A program made the translations under genes and the position numbers. Of a stretch of 64,000 nucleotides of DNA, positions 47,800 to 57,722 are shown piece by piece (position 1 is the first letter of the stretch; each line of letters starts with the position of its first letter). The stretch lies in assembly GCF_004769235.1 (NCBI RefSeq), contig NZ_RQFG01000001.1, positions 1-64,000 on the forward strand. The letters are read 5' to 3'. A model generated the notes under the pieces. It was not told the DNA's origin and did not search any database. It saw nothing but the letters and a program-made list of their open reading frames with translations. The stretch is from Leptospira kanakyensis. GTDB lineage: Bacteria > Spirochaetota > Leptospiria > Leptospirales > Leptospiraceae.

Positions 47800-48663
47800 A
47801 TGGACTCTCTATTCGGTGCTGTTTTGACACAACTTCCGGAGCTTGAAAAAAACCTCCTCGTCGCATGGTTACAAGTACAAGGATTCGTCGTAAAAGAATG
47901 TACACAGAAAACTTGGAAAGACCATTCAGATTCCCTTCGTCTTTTTTCCAAACCAACACCAGAAATTGCAAAAGAGTTATTGGACTGGAGCATTGAACCA
48001 ATATTATGCGGTAATTTTACAACAGCAGAAAAAGAAAAATATAAAGATATGGGTGTTTCCTTATTATGGGAGAAACCATATACAGAAATCCATACTTTTC
48101 CATCTAAAACCTTACCTTTGTCAAAATTGACTTGGGTTGTTTACACAAAAGACCAAAACCTAGACAAACACCTGTCAGTATTTTTAAAGGCTATGGGCCA
48201 AACTGTATTTACCGAAGGTAATTTAGATTTTCTCGTAAAAAGAATCCAAACCGGGCCTTGCCATTTCCTCATTTTGGATTGGGATGTCATTGATCCAAGA
48301 GTCACCGTTCCTGGGCTCACAAAACTAAAAAGGGAAAAACAGTTTTTATCTCTTGGAATTAAAGATTTTATGAAAGAACATCTTTACCGGGATTTAAAAA
48401 CAGGGATTGGAACCATATCTGAAGTTTTAGTATCTAAATCAGATTTTTGGCAAGTGTTACTGCAAAGTTTTCCATTCACTGAAGAATCAAAAAATGAGTA
48501 TGGATGGAAAGAAACACAGAAACCCATTTCAAAACTTCAGTTTACATTTCAGGAAAAACATATCCCGATAGGAATGGCACTTGTCGAGTCAACGGATATA
48601 AAGATGATACAAACCCATCCACAAATCCAAAATATTTTAAACCTATTTCGTTGGTTTTCTTAA
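47800..48663 (+). CDS. Uncharacterised protein with receiver-like segments
   Basis: The protein has 287 residues. Two alpha-beta segments have receiver-domain rhythm. The second is GQTVFTEGNLDFLVKRIQTG followed by PCHFLILDWDVIDPR, which resembles the beta3 strand and phosphorylation-site region of CheY-like domains, but the full set of conserved acidic and lysine residues is not evident. It may be a pseudo-receiver. It diverges from the PHA-type regulator and converges with the next gene. Confidence 0.65.
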   Translation: MDSLFGAVLTQLPELEKNLLVAWLQVQGFVVKECTQKTWKDHSDSLRLFSKPTPEIAKELLDWSIEPILCGNFTTAEKEKYKDMGVSLLWEKPYTEIHTFPSKTLPLSKLTWVVYTKDQNLDKHLSVFLKAMGQTVFTEGNLDFLVKRIQTGPCHFLILDWDVIDPRVTVPGLTKLKREKQFLSLGIKDFMKEHLYRDLKTGIGTISEVLVSKSDFWQVLLQSFPFTEESKNEYGWKETQKPISKLQFTFQEKHIPIGMALVESTDIKMIQTHPQIQNILNLFRWFS

Positions 48664-48670
48664 ATTCAGT

Positions 48671-49444
48671 TCATTCAAAAAGTAACATATCGTCACTCGA
48701 AAGTTCTCCCGCACCTCGGTTTGGAAAGGCTTGTTCAAAAAAGAGAGCTGCGAGTAAATCAAAGTCTTCATCTTCTTCACGATGTTCCAACTCCCAAAGT
48801 TCATTTCTACGTTTGATGAGTAGTGATACAGTGGCATCTTCCAATGCAAATTCGATTTTAAGACGATTGAGTGTGCGAATGAAAAAGTTTAAGTTATAAA
48901 TTACATAATCTCTAAAGTAAGTAAGTCCCGCAATGGTTGGTTCGTATTTCAAAAGTGCTTCTGTCAAATAACAGGCAGTTTTTAAATCTTCCGTTGCCCC
49001 TGTTTCTTTATAGGCTTTAAAAATATGATGAATCGTTTCATGCATAGAAATTGTAGAATGGTATGAGTCTTCGATGAGTCTTATGGCTTCCGGATGAGAT
49101 TCCATATAAGCAAATACATCTACGATTTCACGACTGGCTGCAGCTCGTTTTCTCTCGGCATCACTCAGATCATCTGTAATTTTAGGATCTACAAGAAGGA
49201 TAAAAAGATATTTAGTTTCAAAAGCAAATCTAGATTCTTTGGGGATATAGTATTCGATCCAAATTGGTTCTTTGTAGTAGTCTAGTGATTCTTGGAAACT
49301 GAGTTCCGGTGTGACTTTGAGGGATTTAAGTTTTTTTACGTCATCAGTGATGACCTTTTTTCCTTCGACCCGAGTTTTACTGCGTTTGATTTGTCGGAGT
49401 TCCGACTTATTCAAAAGCGGTTTGGGTTTGAAGGAAGAATCCAT
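48671..49444 (-). CDS. Uncharacterised cytoplasmic protein
   Basis: The protein has 257 residues, no signal peptide and no membrane helix. The N-terminus is basic (KSELRQIKRSKTRVEGKKV) and the C-terminus very acidic (EHREEDEDFDLL, SSDDMLLFE). The middle is helical, with an HETIHH motif that superficially resembles a metalloprotease HExxH. I do not recognise a family. It is likely the last gene of the operon that starts at 51908. Confidence 0.7.
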   Translation of the reverse strand: MDSSFKPKPLLNKSELRQIKRSKTRVEGKKVITDDVKKLKSLKVTPELSFQESLDYYKEPIWIEYYIPKESRFAFETKYLFILLVDPKITDDLSDAERKRAAASREIVDVFAYMESHPEAIRLIEDSYHSTISMHETIHHIFKAYKETGATEDLKTACYLTEALLKYEPTIAGLTYFRDYVIYNLNFFIRTLNRLKIEFALEDATVSLLIKRRNELWELEHREEDEDFDLLAALFFEQAFPNRGAGELSSDDMLLFE

Positions 49445-49461
49445 GTTATATCATCGACAGT

Positions 49462-49971
49462 TTAGAAGAACCGCAAAAGAAAAGTACGAAGCCAAAACCC
49501 GATAGGGCTCAGGATTCCTGTATCAGAGAACACAACCTTTCCTTCTTCATTTAAAAAAACAGTCGTTGGGTAAGCCGAAATCCTCCATTCTTTTAACATT
49601 CGGTAGTCGGCAGCATAAATTGGATGTTTTGCTTCCGGAGTGAGTTTCGTCATGATGTCTTTGGTTTCTTCTGAATCTTCTGCTTCCAGAACGGAAAGGA
49701 AAATGGTGGATTTTGGCAAAAAACTTAAATTGGCATCCAATATGGGTGCGTAAGCCTTACAGATGGTGCACCAAGTGGCCCAAAAATACACCACCTTGGG
49801 ATGACCCTTCCAAGAATTGGCTTCTGTGGGTGTGGTAGCAAGCACCTCAATGGGAACCCCGGGCCTTGTGTCTCGCCCCTTAAAATAAGCAAAACAAAGG
49901 GTGGTCGAAAAAAAGAAAACAAAGGCGGAGACCACCTTCCATCCATACGGTAACTGCTTCCAAATTTTCAT
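49462..49971 (-). CDS. TlpA/DsbE-like membrane-anchored thioredoxin
   Basis: The protein has 169 residues. An N-terminal anchor (VVSAFVFFFSTTLCFAYF) is followed by a thioredoxin fold with the redox motif WCTIC (VYFWATWCTICKAYAP) and the cis-Pro loop (SAYPTTVFLNEEGKVV). It probably reduces or oxidises disulfides in the periplasm. It lies 6 nt downstream of the UbiA-family gene. Confidence 0.88.
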   Translation of the reverse strand: MKIWKQLPYGWKVVSAFVFFFSTTLCFAYFKGRDTRPGVPIEVLATTPTEANSWKGHPKVVYFWATWCTICKAYAPILDANLSFLPKSTIFLSVLEAEDSEETKDIMTKLTPEAKHPIYAADYRMLKEWRISAYPTTVFLNEEGKVVFSDTGILSPIGFWLRTFLLRFF

Positions 49972-49977
49972 AGTCTC

Positions 49978-50877
49978 TTAATGTAAGACTGGTGGTTGGC
50001 CTGATATGTTCCCAAACATTAAAAATAAGATGAGAAGCAACCAGATAAACCCAGAGATAAGGACACTGACATCGGTGAGAATGGCTTTGGTTGGGTTATG
50101 ACCCATGTTCTTTATATAAATGATATAGAGGGAACGAAAGACCGCATACACGACGATCGGAACCGTATAAACCATATAAGGAGTTCCTAAACTTTTTGCG
50201 GTTTCAGGACTCACGGTATACATCACATAACTAACGAGTGTGAGTGTGGCAACGACAGCCATCATCAAATCCAAAAACTCAATAGAATATTCTTCTAAAA
50301 TTTTTCGATGTTTCCCAGCATCCGTTTTTAGGATATTGATCTCTCCCCTACGTTTGGAAAATCCCCAAAACAGAGCCAACATAAAAGTACAAAGTAATAA
50401 CCAATGAGAAAACTCCACTCCAATGACAACAGCGCCAGCGATGGCACGTAACACAAAGCCGATGGAGATACTCATTACATCCAAAATCACAATATGTTTT
50501 AAAACTTTGCTGTATAACATATTAAAAAGGAGATAAAAGATGGTGAGGTAAAAAAATACAGGCGAAAGTTTATAAGCACCAATGAGTGCTACAGGAAGGA
50601 TCACACCAGTAATAGCCAGGGCTATTCCTGAGTCCAAAGCCCCACTCGCAAGAGGTCTATGTTTTTTCTCAGGATGAGTTGCATCTTCTTTTTGGTCTAA
50701 AAAGTCATTAAACACATATTGGCAACTAGCAACTAGAGAAAAACAAAGAAAGGCCAAACAAACCTTTGTTAACGAAGGAAGTTCAAATATTTTTTTTGAA
50801 AAAATTAAACCAGCAAATAGGATCACGTTTTTGATCCACTGGGGAACTCGCATTAGTTTGAGATATAGGTAGATCAT
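49978..50877 (-). CDS. UbiA-family prenyltransferase, DPPR-synthase-like
   Basis: The protein has 299 residues and about eight or nine helices. The first Asp-rich motif is FNDFLDQKEDATHPEKKHRP followed by LASGAL. The second region (KRRGEINILKTDAGKHRKIL, EEYS) fits decaprenyl-phosphate phosphoribosyltransferases better than quinone-pathway UbiA. It would attach phosphoribose to polyprenyl phosphate for envelope glycan synthesis. The start overlaps the upstream gene stop (ATGA). The substrate is inferred from motif similarity. Confidence 0.82.
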   Translation of the reverse strand: MIYLYLKLMRVPQWIKNVILFAGLIFSKKIFELPSLTKVCLAFLCFSLVASCQYVFNDFLDQKEDATHPEKKHRPLASGALDSGIALAITGVILPVALIGAYKLSPVFFYLTIFYLLFNMLYSKVLKHIVILDVMSISIGFVLRAIAGAVVIGVEFSHWLLLCTFMLALFWGFSKRRGEINILKTDAGKHRKILEEYSIEFLDLMMAVVATLTLVSYVMYTVSPETAKSLGTPYMVYTVPIVVYAVFRSLYIIYIKNMGHNPTKAILTDVSVLISGFIWLLLILFLMFGNISGQPPVLH

Positions 50878-51908
50878 TTTTTCTTCACTTTATGGGCTTC
50901 AATGTATTTCATTTTGAACTGAATTTTTTTTGCATCGTTTAGAGTTGGAAATACCAATTGGATTTGGGGATCAGATCCTGTGGTAATCATTTCCACAATC
51001 TCACCCGGGGTTTGTTTCCCAGCCGTTTTGATATCTATAATTTTCAAAAAATCTTGGTAATCTTCAGGGAGTAAATTTGGACTCACAACTATTTTTTTAA
51101 AATAGATTTCCTTACCTTTAGAATCAAAGATCCTAATTTGATCCAAAACAAAATGAATCCCTCTTTGTTCGAGAGGATCAATCCGAAGGCCACCAAAATT
51201 GGACATGGCTTCGGTAAGTTCAAATTGGAACTCCACCCAATTACCCATATCTTTTTTAAGAACTGGCAATGAAACCATCCTTGCTTCGGAAGTTTCCGGT
51301 TTATCCTTATTCACAAAGGTAAAAATTTTGATACTTTGGTCTTTTAAGACAGGATATTTGTATTGGTAATAAAGAAATCCGAAAAGGCTGAGAGAAAAAA
51401 TAACACTTAAAAAAATAATTCGGATTTGTTTGATCCGCTGAAACCGGTCGAGGGGAGTCGCATAACGCGTCTTAAAATCTTTTTTGGAGTCTTCTAAAAG
51501 AAATTCATAGGTATCAAGGGCAGAAGAAAAGTATTCATCCAGTTCCTTACCTGAAAGTTCTGCTAGTTTTCCGAAGGACTCTAAAAAACGAAATGGTTTG
51601 AATTTTTTCTCTGATTCCGGGATGGAAAAATGCGAGAGGTTTTCTCCGAATGGAATTTCTTTTTGGTTGGATCTTACACGTTCGAAGTTTACGAGATCAT
51701 ATGTTATGTAACGAAATAGAAGTTTGGCATCCTCCCATTTGTCACTCGCCATAAGAAGCTCTATTGATTCCAATCGGGACTCAAGTAAAGATAATCCTTT
51801 TTTTTGAGACTCTTTTGTTTTCTCTAATTCAAGTTCAGACGTAGACAAAACAGGGGTCTTCCAGTCGGAAAAGAATAGATCTCGAATGCTTAAATTCACA
51901 AATACCAA
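50874..51908 (-). CDS. Single-pass membrane protein of unknown function
   Basis: The protein has up to 344 residues. A cytoplasmic helical N-terminal part (1-170) precedes one membrane helix (IIFLSVIFSLSLFGFLYYQY, about 175-195) and a beta-rich, probably periplasmic domain with phrases such as WVEFQFELTEAM and GGLRIDPLEQRG that recall carbohydrate-binding jelly-rolls. The start is TTG 51908 or GTG 51899; the AGGGAAG site is better spaced for the GTG. It is coupled to the prenyltransferase gene, so a role in envelope glycan handling is possible. Confidence 0.68.
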   Translation of the reverse strand: MVFVNLSIRDLFFSDWKTPVLSTSELELEKTKESQKKGLSLLESRLESIELLMASDKWEDAKLLFRYITYDLVNFERVRSNQKEIPFGENLSHFSIPESEKKFKPFRFLESFGKLAELSGKELDEYFSSALDTYEFLLEDSKKDFKTRYATPLDRFQRIKQIRIIFLSVIFSLSLFGFLYYQYKYPVLKDQSIKIFTFVNKDKPETSEARMVSLPVLKKDMGNWVEFQFELTEAMSNFGGLRIDPLEQRGIHFVLDQIRIFDSKGKEIYFKKIVVSPNLLPEDYQDFLKIIDIKTAGKQTPGEIVEMITTGSDPQIQLVFPTLNDAKKIQFKMKYIEAHKVKKK

Positions 51909-51953
51909 GTCTTCCCTATCCTCAAAATACTAAAACTGATTTTTATCCCCATT

Positions 51954-53480
51954 CTAACCGACTTGGATTTTCACACCGTCGTCGACAGTTCCCATTTTAG
52001 GAACCCCAGAGTGACCCGTGGCAGCAATGAGAACCGTAAAAATCCCGACTCTACCCACATACATCACTGCAGCGTAAAAAATCTTTTCGATGTCCCCCAG
52101 TTGGGATGTTAAGTTCAAACTATAACCAACTGTGGAAAAGGAAGAGATGAGTTCGAAAAAAATGACATGGAGAGAATGTTGGTTTTGATCCAAAATCCCG
52201 AGAAAAATAAAGATAAATGCCAAGGCGATGGTAGCTAAAAAGTAGACTCGGATGGCAACGGCCACAGAGTTTTTGGATACAATTTCCCCAAACAACATCA
52301 CTGGTTTGGAGGGTTGGATCACATTTTTTAAATAAGCAAGTAACAGTACAAAAGTGGTTATTTTAATACCACCGGCAGTACCTTGAGGACCACCACCGAT
52401 GAACATTAATACGGTAATGATGATGATAGTGGCATCATTCAAATGACCCAAATCCATTGTCGAAAATCCAGCAGTCCGGGAACATACTGACATAAAAAAG
52501 GCATTGGATATTTTATCTACAAAAGCTAACTCGTGAAAGGTGTGAGGATTCGACCGTTCTAAAAAGTAAATCCCAATAAACCCAGATAACAATAAAGCAA
52601 ACGAACCATACACTAAAAGTTTGGATTGGATTCTTGTGGTTTCCCCACGTAAATGTTTGTTATAATCACCCAACCTGTTTTCTAAAAATGCAGAAAACTG
52701 TGCCGGGAGTAATAATAACCTCGGAACATTACCGGTTTTTAATGCTTTTTCCATCATCAAAGTTTCAGCCATCACCTCAATGCGGTAAACAATCCGCACA
52801 AACACAGTGAGGAGAAATTTTTCTAAAAGGATGATCACTGGAAATCCAATCCCTCCGAAGATCACAAGACCCGATACAATGTATAAGGAAAAAGGATCCA
52901 ATCGAAGTGCACTTAGATCATCTGTGATGGAAAAACCCGCGTTATTAAAAGAAGAGATGGCAGTGAAAAGAGAAAAGAACCAACGACTGTTTCCGCTTTC
53001 CACTCCTTCTGGCATATGTAGATAGAGCCCGATGGCTCCGAGTATTTCTAATGAAAAAGATATATTGATAATCGAAAGTAACATCCGATTGACTTCGTTT
53101 GTGGCAAGAGATTCTGTTTCTGCTTGGGTATCAATGGCCGCTCCCACAAAGGCGTTGAAACGAGCGTTCCTGGAAATCCCCTGTGTGATGAGAAACCCAA
53201 CAATCACCGTAAAACTGATGATCCCGAGTCCGCCCAGTTGGATGAGAAAAAGCATAATCCAATGGGTGGAATGTTCGAGTCCCGAAAGGCGGACGGGAGA
53301 GAGTCCAGTGACACAAATGGAGGAAGCCGAAAGGTAAAAACTATCCACATAGGAAAGTTCCCCCTCTTCCGAAATATAGAGGGCGAGGGAACCCACAAGA
53401 ATGGCAGCAAAAAAACCCAAACAAACCACTCGGGCAAAGGACAGTGTTCGAAAAAATCGATTGAAACGCGCTAGCGGCAT
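51954..53480 (-). CDS. TrkH/KtrB-family potassium uptake subunit
   Basis: The protein has 508 residues. The four-fold M1-P-M2 repeats of the Trk/Ktr family are visible through the P-loop segments SICVTGLSPVRL, SSFNNAGFSITDD, CSRTAGFSTMDLG and ELISSFSTVGYSLNL, each with the selectivity glycine. It is an inner-membrane potassium channel subunit. No trkA/ktrA regulatory gene is adjacent, so the partner is encoded elsewhere. Confidence 0.92.
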   Translation of the reverse strand: MPLARFNRFFRTLSFARVVCLGFFAAILVGSLALYISEEGELSYVDSFYLSASSICVTGLSPVRLSGLEHSTHWIMLFLIQLGGLGIISFTVIVGFLITQGISRNARFNAFVGAAIDTQAETESLATNEVNRMLLSIINISFSLEILGAIGLYLHMPEGVESGNSRWFFSLFTAISSFNNAGFSITDDLSALRLDPFSLYIVSGLVIFGGIGFPVIILLEKFLLTVFVRIVYRIEVMAETLMMEKALKTGNVPRLLLLPAQFSAFLENRLGDYNKHLRGETTRIQSKLLVYGSFALLLSGFIGIYFLERSNPHTFHELAFVDKISNAFFMSVCSRTAGFSTMDLGHLNDATIIIITVLMFIGGGPQGTAGGIKITTFVLLLAYLKNVIQPSKPVMLFGEIVSKNSVAVAIRVYFLATIALAFIFIFLGILDQNQHSLHVIFFELISSFSTVGYSLNLTSQLGDIEKIFYAAVMYVGRVGIFTVLIAATGHSGVPKMGTVDDGVKIQVG

Positions 53481-53516
53481 ATTCCCCTAATCTCTACTTT
53501 CTCCAGGATTTTCCCT

Positions 53517-53545
53517 TTGACCAAAAATCCCAAGTACTTTACAAA
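53517..53545 (+). promoter_or_regulatory. Candidate sigma-70 promoter for fusA
   Basis: TTGACC (53517-53522) and TACAAA (53540-53545) are separated by 17 bp, about 60 bp before the fusA start. The gap between the divergent TrkH and fusA genes is the only room for this promoter. It is a sequence match only. Confidence 0.5.
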
Positions 53546-53606
53546 CGCAGTCGATTTCAGATTTTGGTAGAATCAATTCAACTTTAACCTTATTTTTGAG
53601 GAAAAT

Positions 53607-55724
53607 ATGACCTCTGCGACAGAAACAAAACGCGACCCTAAATTGGAAAGAATCCGTAACATCGGAATTTCCGCACACATTGACTCAGGGAAAACAACCC
53701 TTACAGAACGTATCTTATTTTATACGAACAAAATTCACGCCATCCACGAAGTACGTGGTAAAGACGGTGTGGGTGCGACTATGGACAGTATGGATCTTGA
53801 AAGAGAAAGAGGGATCACTATCCAGTCAGCTGCAACTTATGCAACTTGGAAAGACATTACGATCAACATCATCGACACTCCGGGTCACGTTGACTTCACG
53901 ATCGAAGTAGAACGTTCCCTTCGTGTACTTGACTCTGCGATTATGGTTCTTTGTGGGGTTGCGGGTGTTCAGTCTCAGTCCATCACAGTTGACCGTCAGA
54001 TGAAACGTTATAGTGTTCCGCGTGTTGCTTTTATCAACAAACTTGATAGAACTGGTGCGAACCCATGGAGAGTGATCGAACAACTTCGTGAAAAACTCCA
54101 CCTCAATGCACATGCTGTACAACTTCCTATCGGACTCGAAAACGATCTGAAAGGGATTGTTGACCTAGTAGAGATGAAAGCGTATTATTTCGAAGGTCCA
54201 AACGGACAAGATATCAAAATCACTGATATCCCTGATGAATTAAAAGACCAAGCTAACGAAAAACGTGAATCTCTTCTTGATGCAGTTTCTCTTTTCAGTG
54301 ATGAACTCACAGAAGAGATGTTAGAAGGTGCACCAACTGAAGCACGAATCAGAGAAGCGATTCGCCGTGGTGTTCTTGCACTTAAATTTGTTCCTGTATT
54401 TATGGGTTCTGCCTTTAAAAACAAAGGTGTTCAAAGACTTCTAGATGGAGTTGCTGATTACCTTGCATCTCCTTATGATGTTGAGAACAAAGCAAAAGAA
54501 ATCGGAAACGAAGAAAACGAATTCAACTTAGAATCAGATCCAGAAAAACCATTAGTTTGTCTCGCATTCAAACTAGAAGATGGTCGTTACGGTCAGTTAA
54601 CTTACGTTCGTGTTTACCAAGGTAGACTTGAAAAAGGTATGACGATCTACAACTCTTCTAACAACAAACGCCACAACATTGGTCGTCTTGTTCGTATGCA
54701 CTCAAACGATATGGAAGATATTTCGAAAGCAGAAGCTGGGGATATCGTTGCTCTATTCGGTATTGATTGTGCCTCTGGGGATACATTCACTGATGGAAAA
54801 GCAAAAGTGACTATGGAGTCCATGTTTGTTCCAAACCCGGTGATCTCTCTTACAATCGAATGTAAAGAGTCTAAACAACTTCCAAACCTTGCGAAAGCTC
54901 TGAACCGTTTCACTAAGGAAGATCCTACCTTCCAAACAGAAATCGATAAAGAGTCTGGCCAAACCATCATCAAAGGAATGGGAGAACTCCACCTAGAAGT
55001 TTATATCGAACGTATGAAACGGGAATACGGAGTGGATCTAGTCACAGGAGCACCGCAAGTAGCTTACCGTGAAACGATTACTAAGTCCGCAGAATTTGAT
55101 TACACTCATAAAAAACAAACGGGTGGTCAAGGTCAGTTCTCTCGTGTGGCTGGTTTTATTGAACCAATCCCACAAGAAGAAGGAAAAGACTACGAATTCG
55201 TAGATAAAATCGTGGGTGGTTCCATCCCTCGTGAATACATCGGATCTTGTGACAAAGGTTTCCGTTCTTGTTTAGAAAGAGGATCCCTCATTGGATTCCC
55301 TATCATTGGAGTTCGTTGTGTGATCAATGACGGTGCTTACCATGATGTGGATTCATCGGATATGGCTTTCCAAATTGGTGCTCGTTACGGGTTCCGCCAA
55401 GGATTTGGAAAAGCAGCTCCAATCATTCTCGAGCCAATCATGAGAGTGGAAGTAGAAGGCCCAACTGAATTCCAAGGAGCAATCCTTGCTTCGGTAAACC
55501 AAAGACGTGGTATGATCTTAAACACAACTGAAGAAAATGGTTATGCTAAGATCGAAGCAGAAGTTCCTCTTGCTGACATGTTTGGTTACTCGACTGTGCT
55601 TCGTTCCTCTACTCAAGGAAAAGCAGAGTTTGCTATGGAATTTTCCAAGTATGCTCCAGTTCCAAGAAACGTTGCGGACGAGCTTATGAAAAAATACAAG
55701 GTGAACAACAAAGACGAAGAATAA
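53607..55724 (+). CDS. fusA: Elongation factor G, spirochaete/mitochondrial type
   Basis: This 705-residue translocation GTPase shows G1 [14 protein letters not shown], switch [19 protein letters not shown]3 [17 protein letters not shown] and G4 [10 protein letters not shown]. Domains II-V are complete ([32 protein letters not shown]). The switch-proximal segment [20 protein letters not shown] and the Ser in HIDSGKTT are features of the branch shared with mitochondrial EF-G1. It stands alone, not in a str operon with tuf or rpsL. The ribosome site is TGAGGA, followed by a strong terminator. Confidence 0.97.
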   Translation: MTSATETKRDPKLERIRNIGISAHIDSGKTTLTERILFYTNKIHAIHEVRGKDGVGATMDSMDLERERGITIQSAATYATWKDITINIIDTPGHVDFTIEVERSLRVLDSAIMVLCGVAGVQSQSITVDRQMKRYSVPRVAFINKLDRTGANPWRVIEQLREKLHLNAHAVQLPIGLENDLKGIVDLVEMKAYYFEGPNGQDIKITDIPDELKDQANEKRESLLDAVSLFSDELTEEMLEGAPTEARIREAIRRGVLALKFVPVFMGSAFKNKGVQRLLDGVADYLASPYDVENKAKEIGNEENEFNLESDPEKPLVCLAFKLEDGRYGQLTYVRVYQGRLEKGMTIYNSSNNKRHNIGRLVRMHSNDMEDISKAEAGDIVALFGIDCASGDTFTDGKAKVTMESMFVPNPVISLTIECKESKQLPNLAKALNRFTKEDPTFQTEIDKESGQTIIKGMGELHLEVYIERMKREYGVDLVTGAPQVAYRETITKSAEFDYTHKKQTGGQGQFSRVAGFIEPIPQEEGKDYEFVDKIVGGSIPREYIGSCDKGFRSCLERGSLIGFPIIGVRCVINDGAYHDVDSSDMAFQIGARYGFRQGFGKAAPIILEPIMRVEVEGPTEFQGAILASVNQRRGMILNTTEENGYAKIEAEVPLADMFGYSTVLRSSTQGKAEFAMEFSKYAPVPRNVADELMKKYKVNNKDEE

Positions 55725-55756
55725 TTTTCATTCTTCTCTTAAGTTCATCTTGGAAA

Positions 55757-55779
55757 AGGCGGGGGAACCCGCCTTTTTT
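55757..55779 (+). terminator. Rho-independent terminator after fusA
   Basis: AAGGCGGG (stem), loop GGAA, CCCGCC then TTTTTT. It lies about 30 nt after the fusA stop codon and is a canonical GC stem with a T-run. Confidence 0.93.
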
Positions 55780-55826
55780 ATTGCCCTCTCTCTTTTAGCT
55801 GTCGATACATTTAGAAGGGACAGCGG

Positions 55827-56468
55827 ATGCGAAAACTTCGATACTTTCTAATTTTTTTAGGGTTCTTTCTTTTATCTCCCGTTTCCGCCAAACAAAGTCC
55901 AAAATCGGAAATCCCAACTTCTTACCGAGTGGTCAAAGGGGATTCCTGGTTTGGGATTGCTCGGAAATTCAAAATCTCCGCAGAAACCTTAGCCAAGTTA
56001 AATGGCCGCACCACCACAGAAAATCTCTATGAAAGAGAACTACTGCGAATTCCCAAAGGGAATGAAAAGATCTCTGTTTCCTCCCCCGAATCACTCATCA
56101 AAGAAAAACCTTCTTACCCTTTGGAGAGGAAAGAAAGAGTCGTAAAAAAGTTTTCAGAACTCACTTACGATCCTCATAAAGGGATTCAGTTCCAAAGGGG
56201 AACCTCTTCCCTTGTACGGGCAAGCCTTCCTGGGAAAGTAGTCCATGTAGATTATATGGATGGGTATGAAAACTTTGTTGTTCTAGAACACCAAAACGGT
56301 CTCTATACGGTGTACGGAAACTTGGAACGAATCCAGGTCACAGAAGGCCAAGAAGTAAAGTCCAAAGACCGACTCGGAATTTTATCCAAAGACAAAGGCC
56401 TCTACTTCCAAGTGAATAAACAAAAACAGAGTTTAAATCCCGAACGAATTTTGGAGGGAGGAATTTAA
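55827..56468 (+). CDS. LysM protein with degenerate M23 peptidase domain
   Basis: The protein has 213 residues. A signal peptide (YFLIFLGFFLLSPVSAK) is followed by a LysM peptidoglycan-binding motif (YRVVKGDSWFGIARKFKI, about 33-78) and a C-terminal lysostaphin-fold segment (GLYTVYGNLERIQVTEGQEV, LGILSKDKGLYFQVNK). Active M23 enzymes have HxH near the end, but here the positions read Y-F-Q, and the first zinc-site residues are also absent. It is therefore likely a non-catalytic regulator like EnvC or NlpD. Its stop overlaps the next start. Confidence 0.85.
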   Translation: MRKLRYFLIFLGFFLLSPVSAKQSPKSEIPTSYRVVKGDSWFGIARKFKISAETLAKLNGRTTTENLYERELLRIPKGNEKISVSSPESLIKEKPSYPLERKERVVKKFSELTYDPHKGIQFQRGTSSLVRASLPGKVVHVDYMDGYENFVVLEHQNGLYTVYGNLERIQVTEGQEVKSKDRLGILSKDKGLYFQVNKQKQSLNPERILEGGI

Positions 56469-57697
56469 TGGTTAACTCTATCCTTTTCCAATCAGCTTCT
56501 GTTTATAGGAATGGAAAATTAGAAACGAATGACCTCTTTGTTGAAGGTGAAAAAATTTCTAAAATCGATACAAATTTATCACCAAACAATGGTTCTATAA
56601 CAATTTCATTAAAAGGGAAAAAACTTTATCCCGGTTTTATCAACTCCCATGACCACCTACTGGCAAGTTACCTCCCGAAAGTGGGAGGGAATGAAAAACA
56701 CAAATCCTGGTTGTCCTATGACAATTTATATAAAAGTTCTGGGGTATTTGCTGAACGCCAACAAGTGGATCCTGAAATTTTATATTATCTAGGGGCCTAT
56801 AAAAACCTTTTTGCTGGTGTCACAACTGTTTTTGATCACATCCCTCACCATGTACAAAATCCATTTCGAGGAATCCTTCCCGTCAAACTCATTTCCGATT
56901 ATACTTTAGCACATTCCATTGGAAATTATAGTTTGGGTTGGGGAGAGGGTCCGGCACTCGAATATAGAATGGCAGAACATGCAGGTCTTCCTTTTGTCAC
57001 ACACTTAGCGGAAGGTTTAGATGATGATTCCAAACAATCTCTTCGTTTGTTAGAAAAAATGGATGCACTTGGCGGACACTCTGTCCTCGTACACTGTTTG
57101 CCATTTGGACAAAAGGACGTTGAAAAAATCCTAGAAAAAGGTGCATCCGTAGTTTGGTGCCCTACTTCCAATCTTCATGTCTTTGGAAAAACTACTAATA
57201 TTAAACTCTTTTTAGATATGGGAGTTAACGTATGTTTGGGGACAGATTATTCTCCTAGTGGATCTGTAAATCTTTTAGAAGAGCTAAAAACAGCTAAGTC
57301 CATTTACTTCGGATTGTATGGCGAAGAATTACCAGAATCTACTCTACTCAAAATGATTACTGAAAATCCAAGGAAGGCATTCCGATTAGGAAATCCAGAT
57401 GCTTTGATGCCAGGTCTTTCTGCAGATTTACTTATAATCAACGATGATAAAAATAAATCAGAAATCAATGTTTCAGAACTTTCCTGGAAAATGATCGATC
57501 TAGTTGTGATTGATGGATATCCGATTTATGGCGCAGAAGAATACCGCTCACTCTTCTTACATTTTGGTTTAGAAACGGAAGAATTATCGATAGATGGTAA
57601 AATCAAATTGGTTGCTGGTTCACCAAAAAAACTCTTGAAACAAGTTTCTGACAGCGTCGGTTATAAAAAGAGTTTGGCTTTTTTACCTAATTTTTGA
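56468..57697 (+). CDS. Amidohydrolase-superfamily metal-dependent deaminase or hydrolase
   Basis: The protein has 409 residues. Metal-binding motifs typical of the Atz/Trz-like group are present: PGFINSHDHLLAS (with Asp between the two His), FVTHLAEG, LVHCLPF and LGTDYSPSGS. Family members deaminate guanine, adenosine derivatives or similar rings, so the substrate cannot be assigned. The start overlaps the stop of the LysM gene (TAATG). Confidence 0.85.
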   Translation: MVNSILFQSASVYRNGKLETNDLFVEGEKISKIDTNLSPNNGSITISLKGKKLYPGFINSHDHLLASYLPKVGGNEKHKSWLSYDNLYKSSGVFAERQQVDPEILYYLGAYKNLFAGVTTVFDHIPHHVQNPFRGILPVKLISDYTLAHSIGNYSLGWGEGPALEYRMAEHAGLPFVTHLAEGLDDDSKQSLRLLEKMDALGGHSVLVHCLPFGQKDVEKILEKGASVVWCPTSNLHVFGKTTNIKLFLDMGVNVCLGTDYSPSGSVNLLEELKTAKSIYFGLYGEELPESTLLKMITENPRKAFRLGNPDALMPGLSADLLIINDDKNKSEINVSELSWKMIDLVVIDGYPIYGAEEYRSLFLHFGLETEELSIDGKIKLVAGSPKKLLKQVSDSVGYKKSLAFLPNF

Positions 57698-57722
57698 AAA
57701 TGAAGCGCAAGCGAGGCATGAG

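Noticed and set aside
57700..57722. ATG codons just before the cNMP-TPR gene as its start
   Set aside because: They are out of frame with the cNMP-binding domain, and the ATG at 57718 meets a stop after six codons.
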